Below, piece by piece: positions 11,017 through 19,424 of a stretch of 64,000 nucleotides of DNA. Location of the stretch: positions 1-64,000 of the forward strand of contig NZ_CP065915.1 of assembly GCF_016134045.1 (NCBI RefSeq). The letters run 5' to 3'. The translations under genes were made by a program, and so were the position numbers. A model generated the notes under the pieces. That model did no database searches, was not told the DNA's origin, and was given only the letters and a program-made list of their open reading frames with translations. The DNA is from Pelagovum pacificum. GTDB lineage: Bacteria; Pseudomonadota; Alphaproteobacteria; Rhodobacterales; Rhodobacteraceae. The number at the start of each line of letters is the position of its first letter. The first letter of the stretch is position 1.

Positions 11017-11045
11017 GGCGACAATGATGTAACAAGAGGGTAACG
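11017..11045 (-). promoter_or_regulatory. Pho-box-like direct-repeat array
   Basis: Read on the minus strand, three 7-bp units follow one another with 4-bp spacers: CGTTACC, TGTTACA and TGTCGCC. A repeat every 11 bp is the layout of PhoB boxes (CTGTCAT-type units, N4 spacing). It lies 57 bp upstream of the phosphatase start. The units are degenerate, so this is a candidate only. Confidence 0.5.
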
Positions 11046-11068
11046 GTCCGAAAAAAGTCCCGTTATGT

Positions 11069-11074
11069 TATAAT
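11069..11074 (+). promoter_or_regulatory. Candidate -10 element for the BKACE gene
   Basis: A perfect TATAAT lies 75 bp upstream of the ATG at 11150, in the divergent gap with the phosphatase. No good TTGACA is seen 17 bp further upstream, so an activator may be needed if this promoter is real. Confidence 0.35.
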
Positions 11075-11149
11075 GTTACGTGATGGGGTGCCTTCTTCGC
11101 GACCCCACTGTAGACAATGTCAGAGGGCCGGAGGAGGAGCCGCAAGATC

Positions 11150-11986
11150 ATGTCGAACCCCTGCATCATCTGTGTCGCGATCACTGGCTCCCTGCCGAAG
11201 AAGGCGAACAACCCGGCGGTGCCGATCACCGTCGCCGAACAGGTCGAGAGCGCGCAGGAGGCCTTCGAGGCGGGCGCAACGATCTGTCACGCGCATGTCC
11301 GCAACGATGATGAGACGCCGTCCTCCGATCCGGAGAAGTTCGCGCGTCTGAAAGAGGGGCTTGAGGCGCATTGCCCCGGAATGATCGTTCAGTTCTCGAC
11401 CGGAGGCCGGTCCGGTGCCGGTCAGGCGCGCGGTGGGATGTTGCCGCTCGGCCCGGACATGGCGTCTCTTTCGGTCGGATCGAACAATTTCCCGACGCGG
11501 GTCTACGAGAATCCGCCGGATCTCGTCGACTGGCTGGCGTCCGAGATGGCGATGCACGGCGTCGTGCCCGAGGTCGAGGCGTTCGACCTGTCACACATCC
11601 TGAGAGCGGCGGAGATGGCAAAGGCCGGGCAAATCCCGCCCGTCCCCTACGTACAGTTCGTGATGGGCGTGAAGAACGCCATGCCTGCCGACCGGGAGGT
11701 GTTCGACTTCTACATCCGCACGGTTCATCGTCTTTTCGGCGATGACGCGCCGTGGTGTGCTGCCGGGATCGGGGCGAACCAATTGCTTCTGAATGAATGG
11801 GCGATCTCGTCCGGTGGTCATGCGCGGACCGGGCTTGAGGACAATGTCCGGCTCGATCGGGAAACTCTGGCACCATCGAACGCGGCGCTGGTAAAGCGGG
11901 CGGTCGAGATCTGCGACAGATACGAGCGGCCGGTCGCTACGCCGGCACAGGCGCGCGAGATCCTCGGCCTGCGCCCGATCGCCTAG
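11150..11986 (+). CDS. BKACE-family beta-keto acid cleavage enzyme (DUF849)
   Basis: The 278-aa product belongs to the family of 3-keto-5-aminohexanoate cleavage enzyme (Kce), TIM-barrel zinc enzymes that condense a beta-keto acid with acetyl-CoA and split it. The start MSNPCIICVAITGS is supported by GAGGAGGAG about 11 bp upstream. The metal motif HAH is in TICHAHVRNDD. Further family marks are MIVQFSTGGR and YVQFVMGVKNAMPAD. Family members differ widely in substrate (lysine, carnitine or other beta-keto acids), so the exact acid is not assigned. Its stop shares the tetramer CTAG with the stop of the convergent small gene. Confidence 0.85.
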   Translation: MSNPCIICVAITGSLPKKANNPAVPITVAEQVESAQEAFEAGATICHAHVRNDDETPSSDPEKFARLKEGLEAHCPGMIVQFSTGGRSGAGQARGGMLPLGPDMASLSVGSNNFPTRVYENPPDLVDWLASEMAMHGVVPEVEAFDLSHILRAAEMAKAGQIPPVPYVQFVMGVKNAMPADREVFDFYIRTVHRLFGDDAPWCAAGIGANQLLLNEWAISSGGHARTGLEDNVRLDRETLAPSNAALVKRAVEICDRYERPVATPAQAREILGLRPIA

Positions 11987-12321
11987 CAGCGGCGGTATTC
12001 GGTCACGTAGTCCGGCAACAGGATGACGAGGTCGCCTTCGTCGTCGGTCATCAACAGCATCCGTGTCGTCCACTCGTAGCCTTCGCCGGAGCAGGTCGCA
12101 TCGAAGACCTGGCTGTTGCCGAGGCCGGGGATCGGGGTGAGCGGGGTCAGATCGCAGGCGCTTTCCCACCACGCGATGTGGTTCTCGGTGATCGTGACCT
12201 GCCCGTCGCTCGTCGCGCTGCAGGCGCCGGACAGATCGTAGAACCCCTTGAGGTCGGTCGTTTGTGCAGTCGCACTGGTGGCGATGGTCAGGGCGGCGAC
12301 GGCCGCAATGAAATGTCTCAT
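11983..12321 (-). CDS. Small secreted hypothetical protein
   Basis: This 112-aa product starts with a clear signal peptide (MRHFIAAVAALTIATSATAQ), so it is probably periplasmic. The mature part holds three cysteines (one each near SGAC, ESAC and ATCSG) plus the C-terminal Cys. It has several Trp and acidic residues (AWWES, YEWTT, DDEGD). AGGGGATTTCAGC precedes the ATG and serves as ribosome site. I do not recognise a family. It converges on the BKACE gene with overlapping stops (CTAG). Confidence 0.7.
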   Translation of the reverse strand: MRHFIAAVAALTIATSATAQTTDLKGFYDLSGACSATSDGQVTITENHIAWWESACDLTPLTPIPGLGNSQVFDATCSGEGYEWTTRMLLMTDDEGDLVILLPDYVTEYRRC

Positions 12322-12450
12322 GCTGAAATCCCCTTGGTCTGGGCACAGGTTACTGGTGACCGGCGCGCGCTCAAACGGCGGTTTTCCCGACCCGAGGCTG
12401 ACAGTGGCGATCCGATGGTCGATACAGGCCCGAACGAGAGGGAGACCCGG

Positions 12451-13449
12451 ATGCTCAAACTTGCCGACGTGATGGCCGCGCGGAAACGGATCGCCGGCAT
12501 CGCGGATCACACGCCGCTCGTCCCGTCGCCCTCCCTGTCGGGGAAGACCGGGCAGGAGGTGCTGCTGAAGCTGGAGCTTGCCCAGCCGACCGGCGCGTTC
12601 AAGCTGCGCGGGGCGCTGAATGCGGTCGGCGGGCTCGGCGGGGACGTCGCCGGGGTGACCTGCTGTTCCACCGGGAATCACGGTCGGGGCATCGCCTATG
12701 CCGCGCAGCAACGGGGCATCCGCGCCGTCATCTGCATGTCGAGCCTCGTCCATCAGGCCAAGGTCGACGGCATCCGGGCGCTCGGTGCAGAGGTCCGCAT
12801 TCATGGCAGGAGCCAGGACGAAGCGCAGGAGGAGTGCCTGCGGCTGGTGGCGGAGGAGGGGCTGATCGAGGTGCCGCCGTTCGACGATCCGCTGGTGATC
12901 GCCGGGCAGGGGACCATCGGGCTGGAGCTGCTGGAAGCGCGACCGGACCTGTCGGCGATCCTCGTCCCGCTCTCCGGTGGCGGCCTCGCGGCGGGCGTCG
13001 CGCTTGCCGCAAAGGCAATCCGGCCGGACATCCGGCTGATAGGCGTGACGATGGACCGGGGGCCGGCGATGTATCACTCGATCCGCGCCGGAGCGCCCGT
13101 CGACGTTGAAGAAGTGCCGAGCCTCGCCGACTCGCTCGGCGGCGGGATCGGGGAGGACAACCGCTGGACGCTGCCGATGTGCCGCGACCTGCTCGACGAG
13201 ACCGTGCTGGTCACGGAGCAGGAGATCTACGACGCCGTCCGCGTCCTCTATTTCGAGGACCGGCTGGTGGCGGAGGGCGCGTCCGTCGTCGGCTCCGCCG
13301 CACTGCTGACCGGGAAGGTTTCGCTCGACGGGCCGGCCGCGGTGCTGGTTACGGGGCGCAATGCGGACATGGCGCAGCACGCGCGGATTATCGCGGGCGA
13401 GCGGGTGGCGCTTGGTGACATCGACGTCGGCGGACCAGCGGCCGTCTGA
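12451..13449 (+). CDS. PLP-dependent threonine/serine dehydratase-family ammonia-lyase (EutB-like)
   Basis: The 332-aa product is a fold-type II PLP enzyme that removes water and ammonia from a hydroxy-amino acid or a related substrate. The PLP lysine is in TGAFKLRGALN (Lys51). The phosphate-binding loop is PLSGGGLAAGVA. The segment GGGIGEDNRWTLPMCRD and the overall length resemble, from memory, the hydroxyectoine-utilisation dehydratase EutB. The other eut genes are not in this window, so I leave the symbol empty. Alternatives are a general threonine/serine dehydratase or a beta-hydroxyaspartate dehydratase. GAGAGGGAG before the ATG supports this start. An HpcH/HpaI aldolase gene follows after 72 bp. 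Confidence 0.75.
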   Translation: MLKLADVMAARKRIAGIADHTPLVPSPSLSGKTGQEVLLKLELAQPTGAFKLRGALNAVGGLGGDVAGVTCCSTGNHGRGIAYAAQQRGIRAVICMSSLVHQAKVDGIRALGAEVRIHGRSQDEAQEECLRLVAEEGLIEVPPFDDPLVIAGQGTIGLELLEARPDLSAILVPLSGGGLAAGVALAAKAIRPDIRLIGVTMDRGPAMYHSIRAGAPVDVEEVPSLADSLGGGIGEDNRWTLPMCRDLLDETVLVTEQEIYDAVRVLYFEDRLVAEGASVVGSAALLTGKVSLDGPAAVLVTGRNADMAQHARIIAGERVALGDIDVGGPAAV

Positions 13450-13521
13450 CACCTGCGCCGAAGCGTCTCGACGCTCTGCCGGGGACGTGCTTTGCTCCCG
13501 CCCGGAAGAGGAGACTTGCCG

Positions 13522-14286
13522 ATGGATATGCCGAAGAACGCCTTCAAGGCCGCGCTGAAAGCCGGGAAACGCCAGATCGGCCTGTGGGTCACCGTCTCCG
13601 ACCCCGCCCAGGTCGAGATGCTTGCGGCCTGCGGTTACGACTGGCTGATGCTCGACACGGAGCATTCGCCCGCGCAGGTGCCGGATGTCCTGTCGATGAT
13701 GCAGGCCGCCGCCCCCTATCCGGTGTCCTGCGGCGTCCGGCCGGGCTGGAACGACACGGTCGAGATCAAGCGCTTTCTCGATGCGGGGGCGCAGACGCTG
13801 CTGATCCCCTACGTCCAGAACGCCGAGGAGGCCCGTGCCGCCGTCGCTGCCGTGCGCTATCCGCCCGAGGGCGTTCGTGGTGTGTCCGGTGCCTCGCGGT
13901 CGAGCCGGTTCGGCATGGTGAAGGGCTACCTCGACAAGGCCGCGGAGGAGATTTGCCTTCTGGTGCAGGTCGAGTCGGTCGAAGCACTCGGCAAGATCGA
14001 GGAGATCGCCCAGGTCGAGGGCGTCGACGGGATCTTCATCGGTCCCGCCGACCTCGCCGCGTCGATGGGCCATGTCGGTAATGCGTCCCATCCCGATGTG
14101 AAAGCCGCGGTGCTCGACGGTCTGCGTCGGATCAAGGCGGCGGGAAAGCCACCGGGGGTCCTGACTCTCGACAACAGTTTCCTCGGCGATTGTGCCGAGG
14201 CGGGCGCTCAGTTCATCGCCGTCGGGCTCGACATGATCCTGCTGCGCGAGGCAGCCCTGTCGCTGCGCGCCGAGTGGGCGGACTGA
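13522..14286 (+). CDS. HpcH/HpaI-family class II aldolase
   Basis: The 254-aa product is a metal-dependent aldolase of the 4-hydroxy-2-oxoheptanedioate / 2-keto-3-deoxy-L-rhamnonate aldolase family, which splits hydroxy-keto acids to pyruvate plus an aldehyde. Visible marks are LMLDTEHSP, LIPYVQNAEEA, VRGVSGASRSS, VQVESVEA with the metal-binding Glu, and GIFIGPADLAASMG with the metal-binding Asp. Length is typical. GAAGAGGAGAC lies upstream of the chosen ATG. It follows the ammonia-lyase gene on the same strand and may use a keto acid formed there (inference). It converges on the D-threonine-aldolase-like gene with one base between stops. Confidence 0.88.
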   Translation: MDMPKNAFKAALKAGKRQIGLWVTVSDPAQVEMLAACGYDWLMLDTEHSPAQVPDVLSMMQAAAPYPVSCGVRPGWNDTVEIKRFLDAGAQTLLIPYVQNAEEARAAVAAVRYPPEGVRGVSGASRSSRFGMVKGYLDKAAEEICLLVQVESVEALGKIEEIAQVEGVDGIFIGPADLAASMGHVGNASHPDVKAAVLDGLRRIKAAGKPPGVLTLDNSFLGDCAEAGAQFIAVGLDMILLREAALSLRAEWAD

Positions 14287-14287
14287 G

Positions 14288-15340
14288 CTAGACCACCTTT
14301 CCGCGTGCCACGACCGGCGCCGGGACGAGCGGCGTACCGGAGCGGTGAAGCTGCACTTCGTCCATCATGTTGCTGACGACGCAGCAATGGTTCGGGATGA
14401 TGCGGAGCCGGTCGCCGACCTTCAGCCCGATGGTATCGGCGCGCAGCACGCCGTGTTCTTCCGACAGTCCCGCGATCCGCAAGTCGGGCCGGCCGAGCAC
14501 ATGCCCGTGCCCGTCGAGGCCGAGCAGGTCCGACGTCAGCACCTTCGAACCGGCGTCGATCACGGCGCGATCCGCGGACGGGACGGAGACGACCGTGACC
14601 AGCACCGTGAGGGCGCAATCGTCGATGGCGCAGGTGCCCGCTTCGACCAGAGAGCGGTCGTTATAGACGTAGGTGCCGACCCGGTATTCGGTCGCAACCG
14701 GAGCTTCGTGCGCCCGCCACATATCGGGGGAGCCGCCGCTCGACACCGTTTCGGGTGGCAGGCCGGCGTCGGTCATGGCGGTGACGATGGCCGACAGCTT
14801 CTCCTGCGTGCCGGCCGTGTCGCGCTTGGGCGGGTAGGTCATGATCCCGCCGAAGGTGAGGTTCGGCGCGGCGTCGATGCGGCGGGCAAGCTCGACCGCC
14901 TTTTCGGGCGACGTCACGCCGCAGCGCTCCGCCCCGGTGTCACACTCCACGAGGACCCGCAGCGGGGTGGCCCCTTCGAACCCCGCGTCAAGCCCGTCGA
15001 TCACCGCGATACTGTCGGCGACGGAGGCGAGCGTCACGCGCTCCGCCAGCGCGCGCAGCCGCGCGACCTTGGCCGGGCCAAGGATCGGATAGGTGATGAG
15101 CACATCGTCGATCCCGCCCTCGGCGATCATCACTTCGGCTTCCGAGAGCTTCTGGCAGGTGATCCCCCGCGCCCCCGCGGCGACCTGTTGCCGAGCAAGG
15201 AACGGCAGCTTGTGCGTCTTGATATGGGGGCGAAGCGCGATGCCATGCTCGTCGCAATAGGCCTGGTAGGCGGCGATGTTGCGCTCCGCGATGTCGAGGT
15301 CGACGAGGACGGCGGGCGTGTCGATGTCATCGAGGGTCAT
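14288..15340 (-). CDS. D-threonine-aldolase/DSD1-family PLP enzyme
   Basis: The 350-aa product has the alanine-racemase-like barrel used by D-threonine aldolase, D-serine dehydratase (DSD1) and beta-hydroxyaspartate aldolase. The N-terminal part reads DIDTPAVLVDLD, then LRPHIKTHK, which holds the PLP lysine (probably Lys41). The C-terminal metal site is IIPNHCCVVSNM, where His and a nearby Cys bind a divalent metal. The likely reaction is retro-aldol cleavage of a 3-hydroxy-D-amino acid to glycine plus an aldehyde. Its ATG overlaps the stop of the upstream M81 gene (ATGA), so the two are co-translated. Confidence 0.82.
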   Translation of the reverse strand: MTLDDIDTPAVLVDLDIAERNIAAYQAYCDEHGIALRPHIKTHKLPFLARQQVAAGARGITCQKLSEAEVMIAEGGIDDVLITYPILGPAKVARLRALAERVTLASVADSIAVIDGLDAGFEGATPLRVLVECDTGAERCGVTSPEKAVELARRIDAAPNLTFGGIMTYPPKRDTAGTQEKLSAIVTAMTDAGLPPETVSSGGSPDMWRAHEAPVATEYRVGTYVYNDRSLVEAGTCAIDDCALTVLVTVVSVPSADRAVIDAGSKVLTSDLLGLDGHGHVLGRPDLRIAGLSEEHGVLRADTIGLKVGDRLRIIPNHCCVVSNMMDEVQLHRSGTPLVPAPVVARGKVV

Positions 15341-16782
15341 GCGTGCGGATTCTCCACGATGGGCCACAGCGGCCTTGTCAGGTTGCGGTACTCGGTCTTC
15401 GCCGGGTCGCTGGGGTAGGGCCCTTCGACGGCGGCGTAGTAGATTGCGCTGGCAACCGGGGCGAAGGCGCCGTGAAAATGGTTGGTCGACTTCACCACGA
15501 GGATCTTCGCGTCGTCGATCCCGAGGTTCGTGAAGAGGTCGGGGGAGAACGCCTGCGCCCGGTTGGAATTGAGCACGACCCGGATGCCGTCCCAGCCGAT
15601 CACCGCCGCATCGCCGAGCGGCACGACCGAGGTGCCGAAGCTCTGCGTCGCCGCCCGTTGCAGGCACAGGACCCGGACGCGGGCATCGACGGGCGCGCCT
15701 CCTATCGCGGTGGTCTTGCCGCCGAAGCGCAGGTCGAGCTCTGCCCCTTCGCCGGCGGCGAAGCACAGGCGCACCGCCATCGGGTCCCAGATCGTGCCGA
15801 AGGCGATGGAGGTGAGACCCTGCCGGATCGCCTCGTGCAGCATCAGCGTCGAGTCTCCCGACGTGCCGCCGCCCGGGTTATCCCAGACATCTGCGACAAC
15901 GACCGGTCCGGTGTCGTGCGTCGCCGCCTTCGACAGGGCGACGTCCGGCGCCTGCATGTCGAGCCGGGTGGTTCCCCGGAACGACCAGAGCTCCTCGGCC
16001 AGCCGCTTGGCGAGGGCGGCGCCCTCGTCCGCCTTGCCGTCGGTGATGGTGATGATCTTCGCGCCGAGGTTCGGGCTGTCGCCCGCCATGAACCCGTGGA
16101 TCATCGAGACGGACAGCGCCTCGCCCGCCGCTTCGAGCGCCTTCATCCGGTCGACGAAGCCGCGCATCGGCTGGATCGAGGTCGGGAACATGTCGATCAT
16201 TTGGGGGTCTGCGACCGACAGGACCGGTGCGATCTCACCCCGCGCGGCGGCGAGCGTAAGGTCGACGCAGGCCTCGCCGGTTTCGACGAAATCGGTGTGC
16301 GGAAACTCCTTGAACACCGTGATGATGTCCGCGTTTTCCACCCGTTGAGGTGAAAGGTGACTGTGCGGATCGAAGGTCACGCCGATCTTCGCGTCCGGCG
16401 CCAGCCGGCGTGCTGCCGCGATCAGCTCGCCCTCAGGGTCGAGGCATCCGTCCGCCAGCATCGCGCCGTGCAGGCCGAGCACGACGGCATCGACCGGCAG
16501 CGCCGCCTCGAGTTGACCGAGGATCTCGTCCCGCAGTCGGGCCCATGTATCGCGGTTCAGCAGACCGCCCGGCTCCGCCCAGGTGGCCGTGCCCTCGACC
16601 AGGTCGATCTCTCCGGCCGCGGCCCGCCGCCGCAGGGCGGGAAACACGGCGGAGCAGAGCGTCGGCGTCTCCGGGTGCTCACCGGGCGGGGCATAGAAGC
16701 TCTCCGCGAAGTCGGTGAAATCGGTCCGCAGTGGCGAAAAGGTGTTCGTCTCGGTGGCGAGGGAGGCGACGAAGACGCGCAT
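15337..16782 (-). CDS. M81-family (MlrC-like) metallopeptidase-related protein
   Basis: The 481-aa product matches the M81 / MlrC family, named for the microcystin-degradation protein MlrC. The N-terminal half begins RVFVASLATETNTFSP and contains VVLGLHGAMLADG and VTFDPHSHLS, which supply conserved Glu and His residues. The C-terminal half has ADVWDNPGGGTSGDSTLML, then VVLNSNRAQAFSPDLF and VVKSTNHFHGAFAP. Most family members occur in amino-acid or opine-like catabolic clusters and have no proven peptidase activity. Here it is the first gene of a two-gene operon with the D-threonine-aldolase-like enzyme. No signal peptide is seen, so it is probably cytoplasmic. Confidence 0.85.
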   Translation of the reverse strand: MRVFVASLATETNTFSPLRTDFTDFAESFYAPPGEHPETPTLCSAVFPALRRRAAAGEIDLVEGTATWAEPGGLLNRDTWARLRDEILGQLEAALPVDAVVLGLHGAMLADGCLDPEGELIAAARRLAPDAKIGVTFDPHSHLSPQRVENADIITVFKEFPHTDFVETGEACVDLTLAAARGEIAPVLSVADPQMIDMFPTSIQPMRGFVDRMKALEAAGEALSVSMIHGFMAGDSPNLGAKIITITDGKADEGAALAKRLAEELWSFRGTTRLDMQAPDVALSKAATHDTGPVVVADVWDNPGGGTSGDSTLMLHEAIRQGLTSIAFGTIWDPMAVRLCFAAGEGAELDLRFGGKTTAIGGAPVDARVRVLCLQRAATQSFGTSVVPLGDAAVIGWDGIRVVLNSNRAQAFSPDLFTNLGIDDAKILVVKSTNHFHGAFAPVASAIYYAAVEGPYPSDPAKTEYRNLTRPLWPIVENPHA

Positions 16783-16908
16783 GTCAGGGGTCCTTCGAAA
16801 GGCAGTTGCCTATCGCTATGGGCAGCCGGGCCGGGTTGCAACGGCAAGGGGCTTTCGCCGGGGCCGTGATGGGCTAAGCTGCCGACATCGCATCAGAGGA
16901 AGCATCTC

Positions 16909-17382
16909 ATGGCCAAAGTGTCCGGCTACTCGCGGCAACAGATCGCGCTTCACTGGGCCGTGGTCGTCCTTGTCGGGTTCCAGTTCGTCGCCCACGACGG
17001 CATGGAACATGCGTGGCGGGACGGCACGACCGGACTCGGCGCCATTGCCCATGTCGCGGTCGGCCTGACGGTGCTCGTTCTCATGCTGGTTCGCCTTGCC
17101 ATCCGGTTGCGTCGTGGCGCGCCGCCGCCCCCGGAAAGCGACAAGAGCATCTTCAGGATCGCGGCAGATGTGACCCACTGGGCGTTCTACGCGCTTCTCA
17201 TGCTGATCCCGCTGTCGGGTGCGTTGGCGTGGTTCGGCGGTCTGGAAGCCCCTGCGGAAGGGCATGAAGTCATGGGCAACCTGCTGCTCGCCGTGATCGC
17301 GCTCCATGCCTTCGCGGCCGTGTTCCACAAGCACATCACCGGAACGCGCGTGCTCGACCGGATGGTCTATCCCTCGGACTGA
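16909..17382 (+). CDS. Cytochrome b561-family membrane protein
   Basis: The 157-aa product is a di-haem b-type membrane protein with four predicted transmembrane helices. It starts [16 protein letters not shown], the usual N terminus, with haem-ligand His15. Further candidate ligand histidines are in [16 protein letters not shown] and [13 protein letters not shown]. Such proteins move electrons between quinol and soluble partners, and some are superoxide:quinone oxidoreductases (CybB type). AGAGGAAGCATCTC precedes the ATG. The 3' end overlaps the convergent trhO gene by 16 bp. Confidence 0.88.
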   Translation: MAKVSGYSRQQIALHWAVVVLVGFQFVAHDGMEHAWRDGTTGLGAIAHVAVGLTVLVLMLVRLAIRLRRGAPPPPESDKSIFRIAADVTHWAFYALLMLIPLSGALAWFGGLEAPAEGHEVMGNLLLAVIALHAFAAVFHKHITGTRVLDRMVYPSD

Positions 17383-18281
17383 GCGCCGATGTGCCGCTCG
17401 CCCCGGGCGCGGGCGAGGGCGATCTGCCGCTGTCGCTCCCGGAACCGGGCCTTGTCCGCCGCAGAGGTCTCATCCACGCAGTGATGGCAGGAGACGCCCT
17501 CCTCGTACCCGTTGCGGGCGCGATCCTCGGGCAACAGGGGGCGACGACAGGCATGGCACAGGATGTGGGGGCCTTCCTTCAACCCGTGCCCGACCGATAC
17601 CCGACCGTCGAACACGAAGCATTCGCCGTGCCAGAGGCTGTCGTCCTTCGGCGTCGTCTCGAGGTACTTCAGGATGCCGCCCTTGAGGTGGAACACGTCC
17701 TCCACGCCCTCGGACAGCAGGAAATTGGTCGATTTCTCGCAGCGGATGCCGCCCGTGCAAAACATCGCGACGCGCTTGCCCTCGAACCGTTCCCGGTTCC
17801 GGCGCCACCAGTCGGGGAAGTCGCGGAACGACGCGGTGCCCGGATCGATCGCGCCCTCGAAGCTGCCGATGGCCACCTCGTAGTCGTTGCGCGTGTCGAT
17901 GACGGCCACGTCCGGGGCCGAGATCAGCGCGTTCCAGTCCTCGGGATCGACATAATGCCCGACCGAGGCGGTCGGATCGACGTCCGGCTGGCCCATTGTC
18001 ACGATCTCGCGCTTCAGCCGGACCTTGAGCCGGTTGAACGGCATCTCCTCGGCCGTGCTTTCCTTCCACTCGAGCGCATCGCAGCCGGGCAGGGCGCGCA
18101 CGGCCCTGATCGCTGCATCGATCCCCTCGCGTGTGCCGGCGATGGTACCGTTCACGCCTTCCTTTGCCAGCAACAGCGTGCCGCGCACGCCAGCCGCCTC
18201 GCACGCGTCGAGCAATGGCCCCCGCAGCGCTGCTGGATCGGCGAACGGGGCGAAACGGTAGAGGGCTGCGACGATGACCAT
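17367..18281 (-). CDS. trhO: tRNA uridine(34) 5-hydroxylase TrhO (rhodanese-related, YceA type)
   Basis: The 304-aa product matches the TrhO/YceA family, which hydroxylates U34 of certain tRNAs on the way to 5-methoxy- or carboxymethoxy-uridine. Residues 1-90 form the N-terminal domain ([24 protein letters not shown]). The rhodanese domain follows with [15 protein letters not shown] and the active-site loop [11 protein letters not shown] (Cys175, Cys181). The C-terminal part has CHACRRPL and SCHHC, a probable zinc site. The start at [10 protein letters not shown] fits the family; another ATG nine codons upstream is possible. It is divergent from the 61-aa gene and overlaps cytochrome b561 at its 3' end. 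Confidence 0.9.
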   Translation of the reverse strand: MVIVAALYRFAPFADPAALRGPLLDACEAAGVRGTLLLAKEGVNGTIAGTREGIDAAIRAVRALPGCDALEWKESTAEEMPFNRLKVRLKREIVTMGQPDVDPTASVGHYVDPEDWNALISAPDVAVIDTRNDYEVAIGSFEGAIDPGTASFRDFPDWWRRNRERFEGKRVAMFCTGGIRCEKSTNFLLSEGVEDVFHLKGGILKYLETTPKDDSLWHGECFVFDGRVSVGHGLKEGPHILCHACRRPLLPEDRARNGYEEGVSCHHCVDETSAADKARFRERQRQIALARARGERHIGAQSEG

Positions 18282-18374
18282 GCGCGATGCTTTAGATCGG
18301 TTCACCATCAGAACGAAACCCCGTTTGGGGAGGATGCGTTGATCGTGATACAAGGGAAAGACGGAGGAAAAATC

Positions 18375-18560
18375 ATGAAACACGTCGCAGACAAGTCTCA
18401 CCATCAGGCTCCCGCTCAGCGGATGCGCCAGTACCTTCGCATCCAGACGTCCCGTCACCCCGACCGGGCGAGCCTCATGCTCCAGCGTCGGCTTCGTAAG
18501 TCCGACACGTCGCGCCTCACGCGGGAATTCCTGCGCATTGAGCGGGGCGAGTACGCCTAA
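18375..18560 (+). CDS. 61-aa very basic hypothetical protein
   Basis: The 61-aa product is rich in Arg, Lys and His ([34 protein letters not shown]), with no signal peptide or membrane segment. GGAGGAAAAATC before the ATG is one of the best ribosome sites in this part of the window and argues that it is a real gene. It may bind nucleic acid or the ribosome (inference from charge only). It runs divergent from trhO, and its TAA overlaps the stop of the convergent SDR gene. I do not recognise the family. Confidence 0.65.
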   Translation: MKHVADKSHHQAPAQRMRQYLRIQTSRHPDRASLMLQRRLRKSDTSRLTREFLRIERGEYA

Positions 18561-19324
18561 AGCGTCACCGACATCCCGCCGTCGACGAACAGCGTCTGAC
18601 CGTTGACATAGCTCGAGGCGGCGGAACAGAGGAAGACGCAGGCGCCGCGCAGTTCCGGCAACTGGCCCCATCGGCCCGCCGGCGTGCGGCGCCCGATCCA
18701 TGCCGTAAACTCTTCATCGGCGACGAGTGCGGCATTCAGAGGCGTATCGAAATATCCGGGCGCGATCGCGTTCACCTGAATATTGTGCTGCGCCCAGTCC
18801 GCCGCCATCCCCTTGGTCAGATTGGCAACTGCCCCTTTCGACGCCGTGTAGGGCGCAATCGTCTGACGGGCCAGTGCCGCCTGAATCGAGGCGATGTTTA
18901 CCACCTTGCCCTCCCCCCGCGCGATCATGTGCCGCGCGCAGGCCTGCCCGACGTTGAACACGCTGGTGACGTTGGTCCTCATCAGCCTGTCGAACGCGTC
19001 TTCGGGAAAATCCTCGAGCGGCGCGCGATGCTGCATTCCCGCGTTGTTGACCAGAATGTCGATCGGGCCCTCAGCGGCTTCGTACTCATCGACAGCCCTG
19101 CGTACCGCGGCATGATCGGTTACGTCGAACGACAGTTGAGCGACGTAATGCCCTTCTGACGCAAGTCTTTCTGCCGTCGTCGCCAGCTTCTCCGAATCCC
19201 GTCCGTTCAGGATCACCTTGGCCCCGGCCTCCGCCAGTCCGGTGGCGAGCGACAGCCCGATTCCCTGCGATGACCCCGTGACGAGCGCCGTGCGCCCTTC
19301 GAGGGAAAAGATCGAATTGGTCAT
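18557..19324 (-). CDS. SDR-family oxidoreductase, gluconate-5-dehydrogenase-like
   Basis: The 255-aa product is a classical short-chain dehydrogenase. The cofactor loop is TGSSQGIG, the structural motif NNAG is in [15 protein letters not shown], the catalytic Ser is in NIASIQAAL, and the catalytic pair is in YTASKGA. The start [20 protein letters not shown] and the C-terminal [10 protein letters not shown] closely resemble gluconate 5-dehydrogenases (IdnO/Ga5DH), which interconvert gluconate and 5-ketogluconate. Other sugar-acid substrates are possible. A longer in-frame start lacks a ribosome site; GGAGGACAGCTTC precedes this ATG. It is divergent from the PAS-protein gene. Confidence 0.85.
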   Translation of the reverse strand: MTNSIFSLEGRTALVTGSSQGIGLSLATGLAEAGAKVILNGRDSEKLATTAERLASEGHYVAQLSFDVTDHAAVRRAVDEYEAAEGPIDILVNNAGMQHRAPLEDFPEDAFDRLMRTNVTSVFNVGQACARHMIARGEGKVVNIASIQAALARQTIAPYTASKGAVANLTKGMAADWAQHNIQVNAIAPGYFDTPLNAALVADEEFTAWIGRRTPAGRWGQLPELRGACVFLCSAASSYVNGQTLFVDGGMSVTL

Positions 19325-19424
19325 GAAGCTGTCCTCCCGGACGCTAATCATGGCCTCGTGTTCATCATTTCGAAAGACCCTGAGGGCAGAAACACCCAGG
19401 ATACCTCGCAAGGGAACGGATGAT

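Noticed and set aside
12451..15340. Beta-hydroxyaspartate cycle (bhc) cluster
   Set aside because: Only dehydratase-like and aldolase-like families are present, on opposite strands; the aminotransferase and imine reductase genes are missing.
18340..18356. FNR-type site (TTGAT-N4-ATCAA) before the 61-aa gene
   Set aside because: Only the first half matches; the second half reads ATACA, so the match is too weak.
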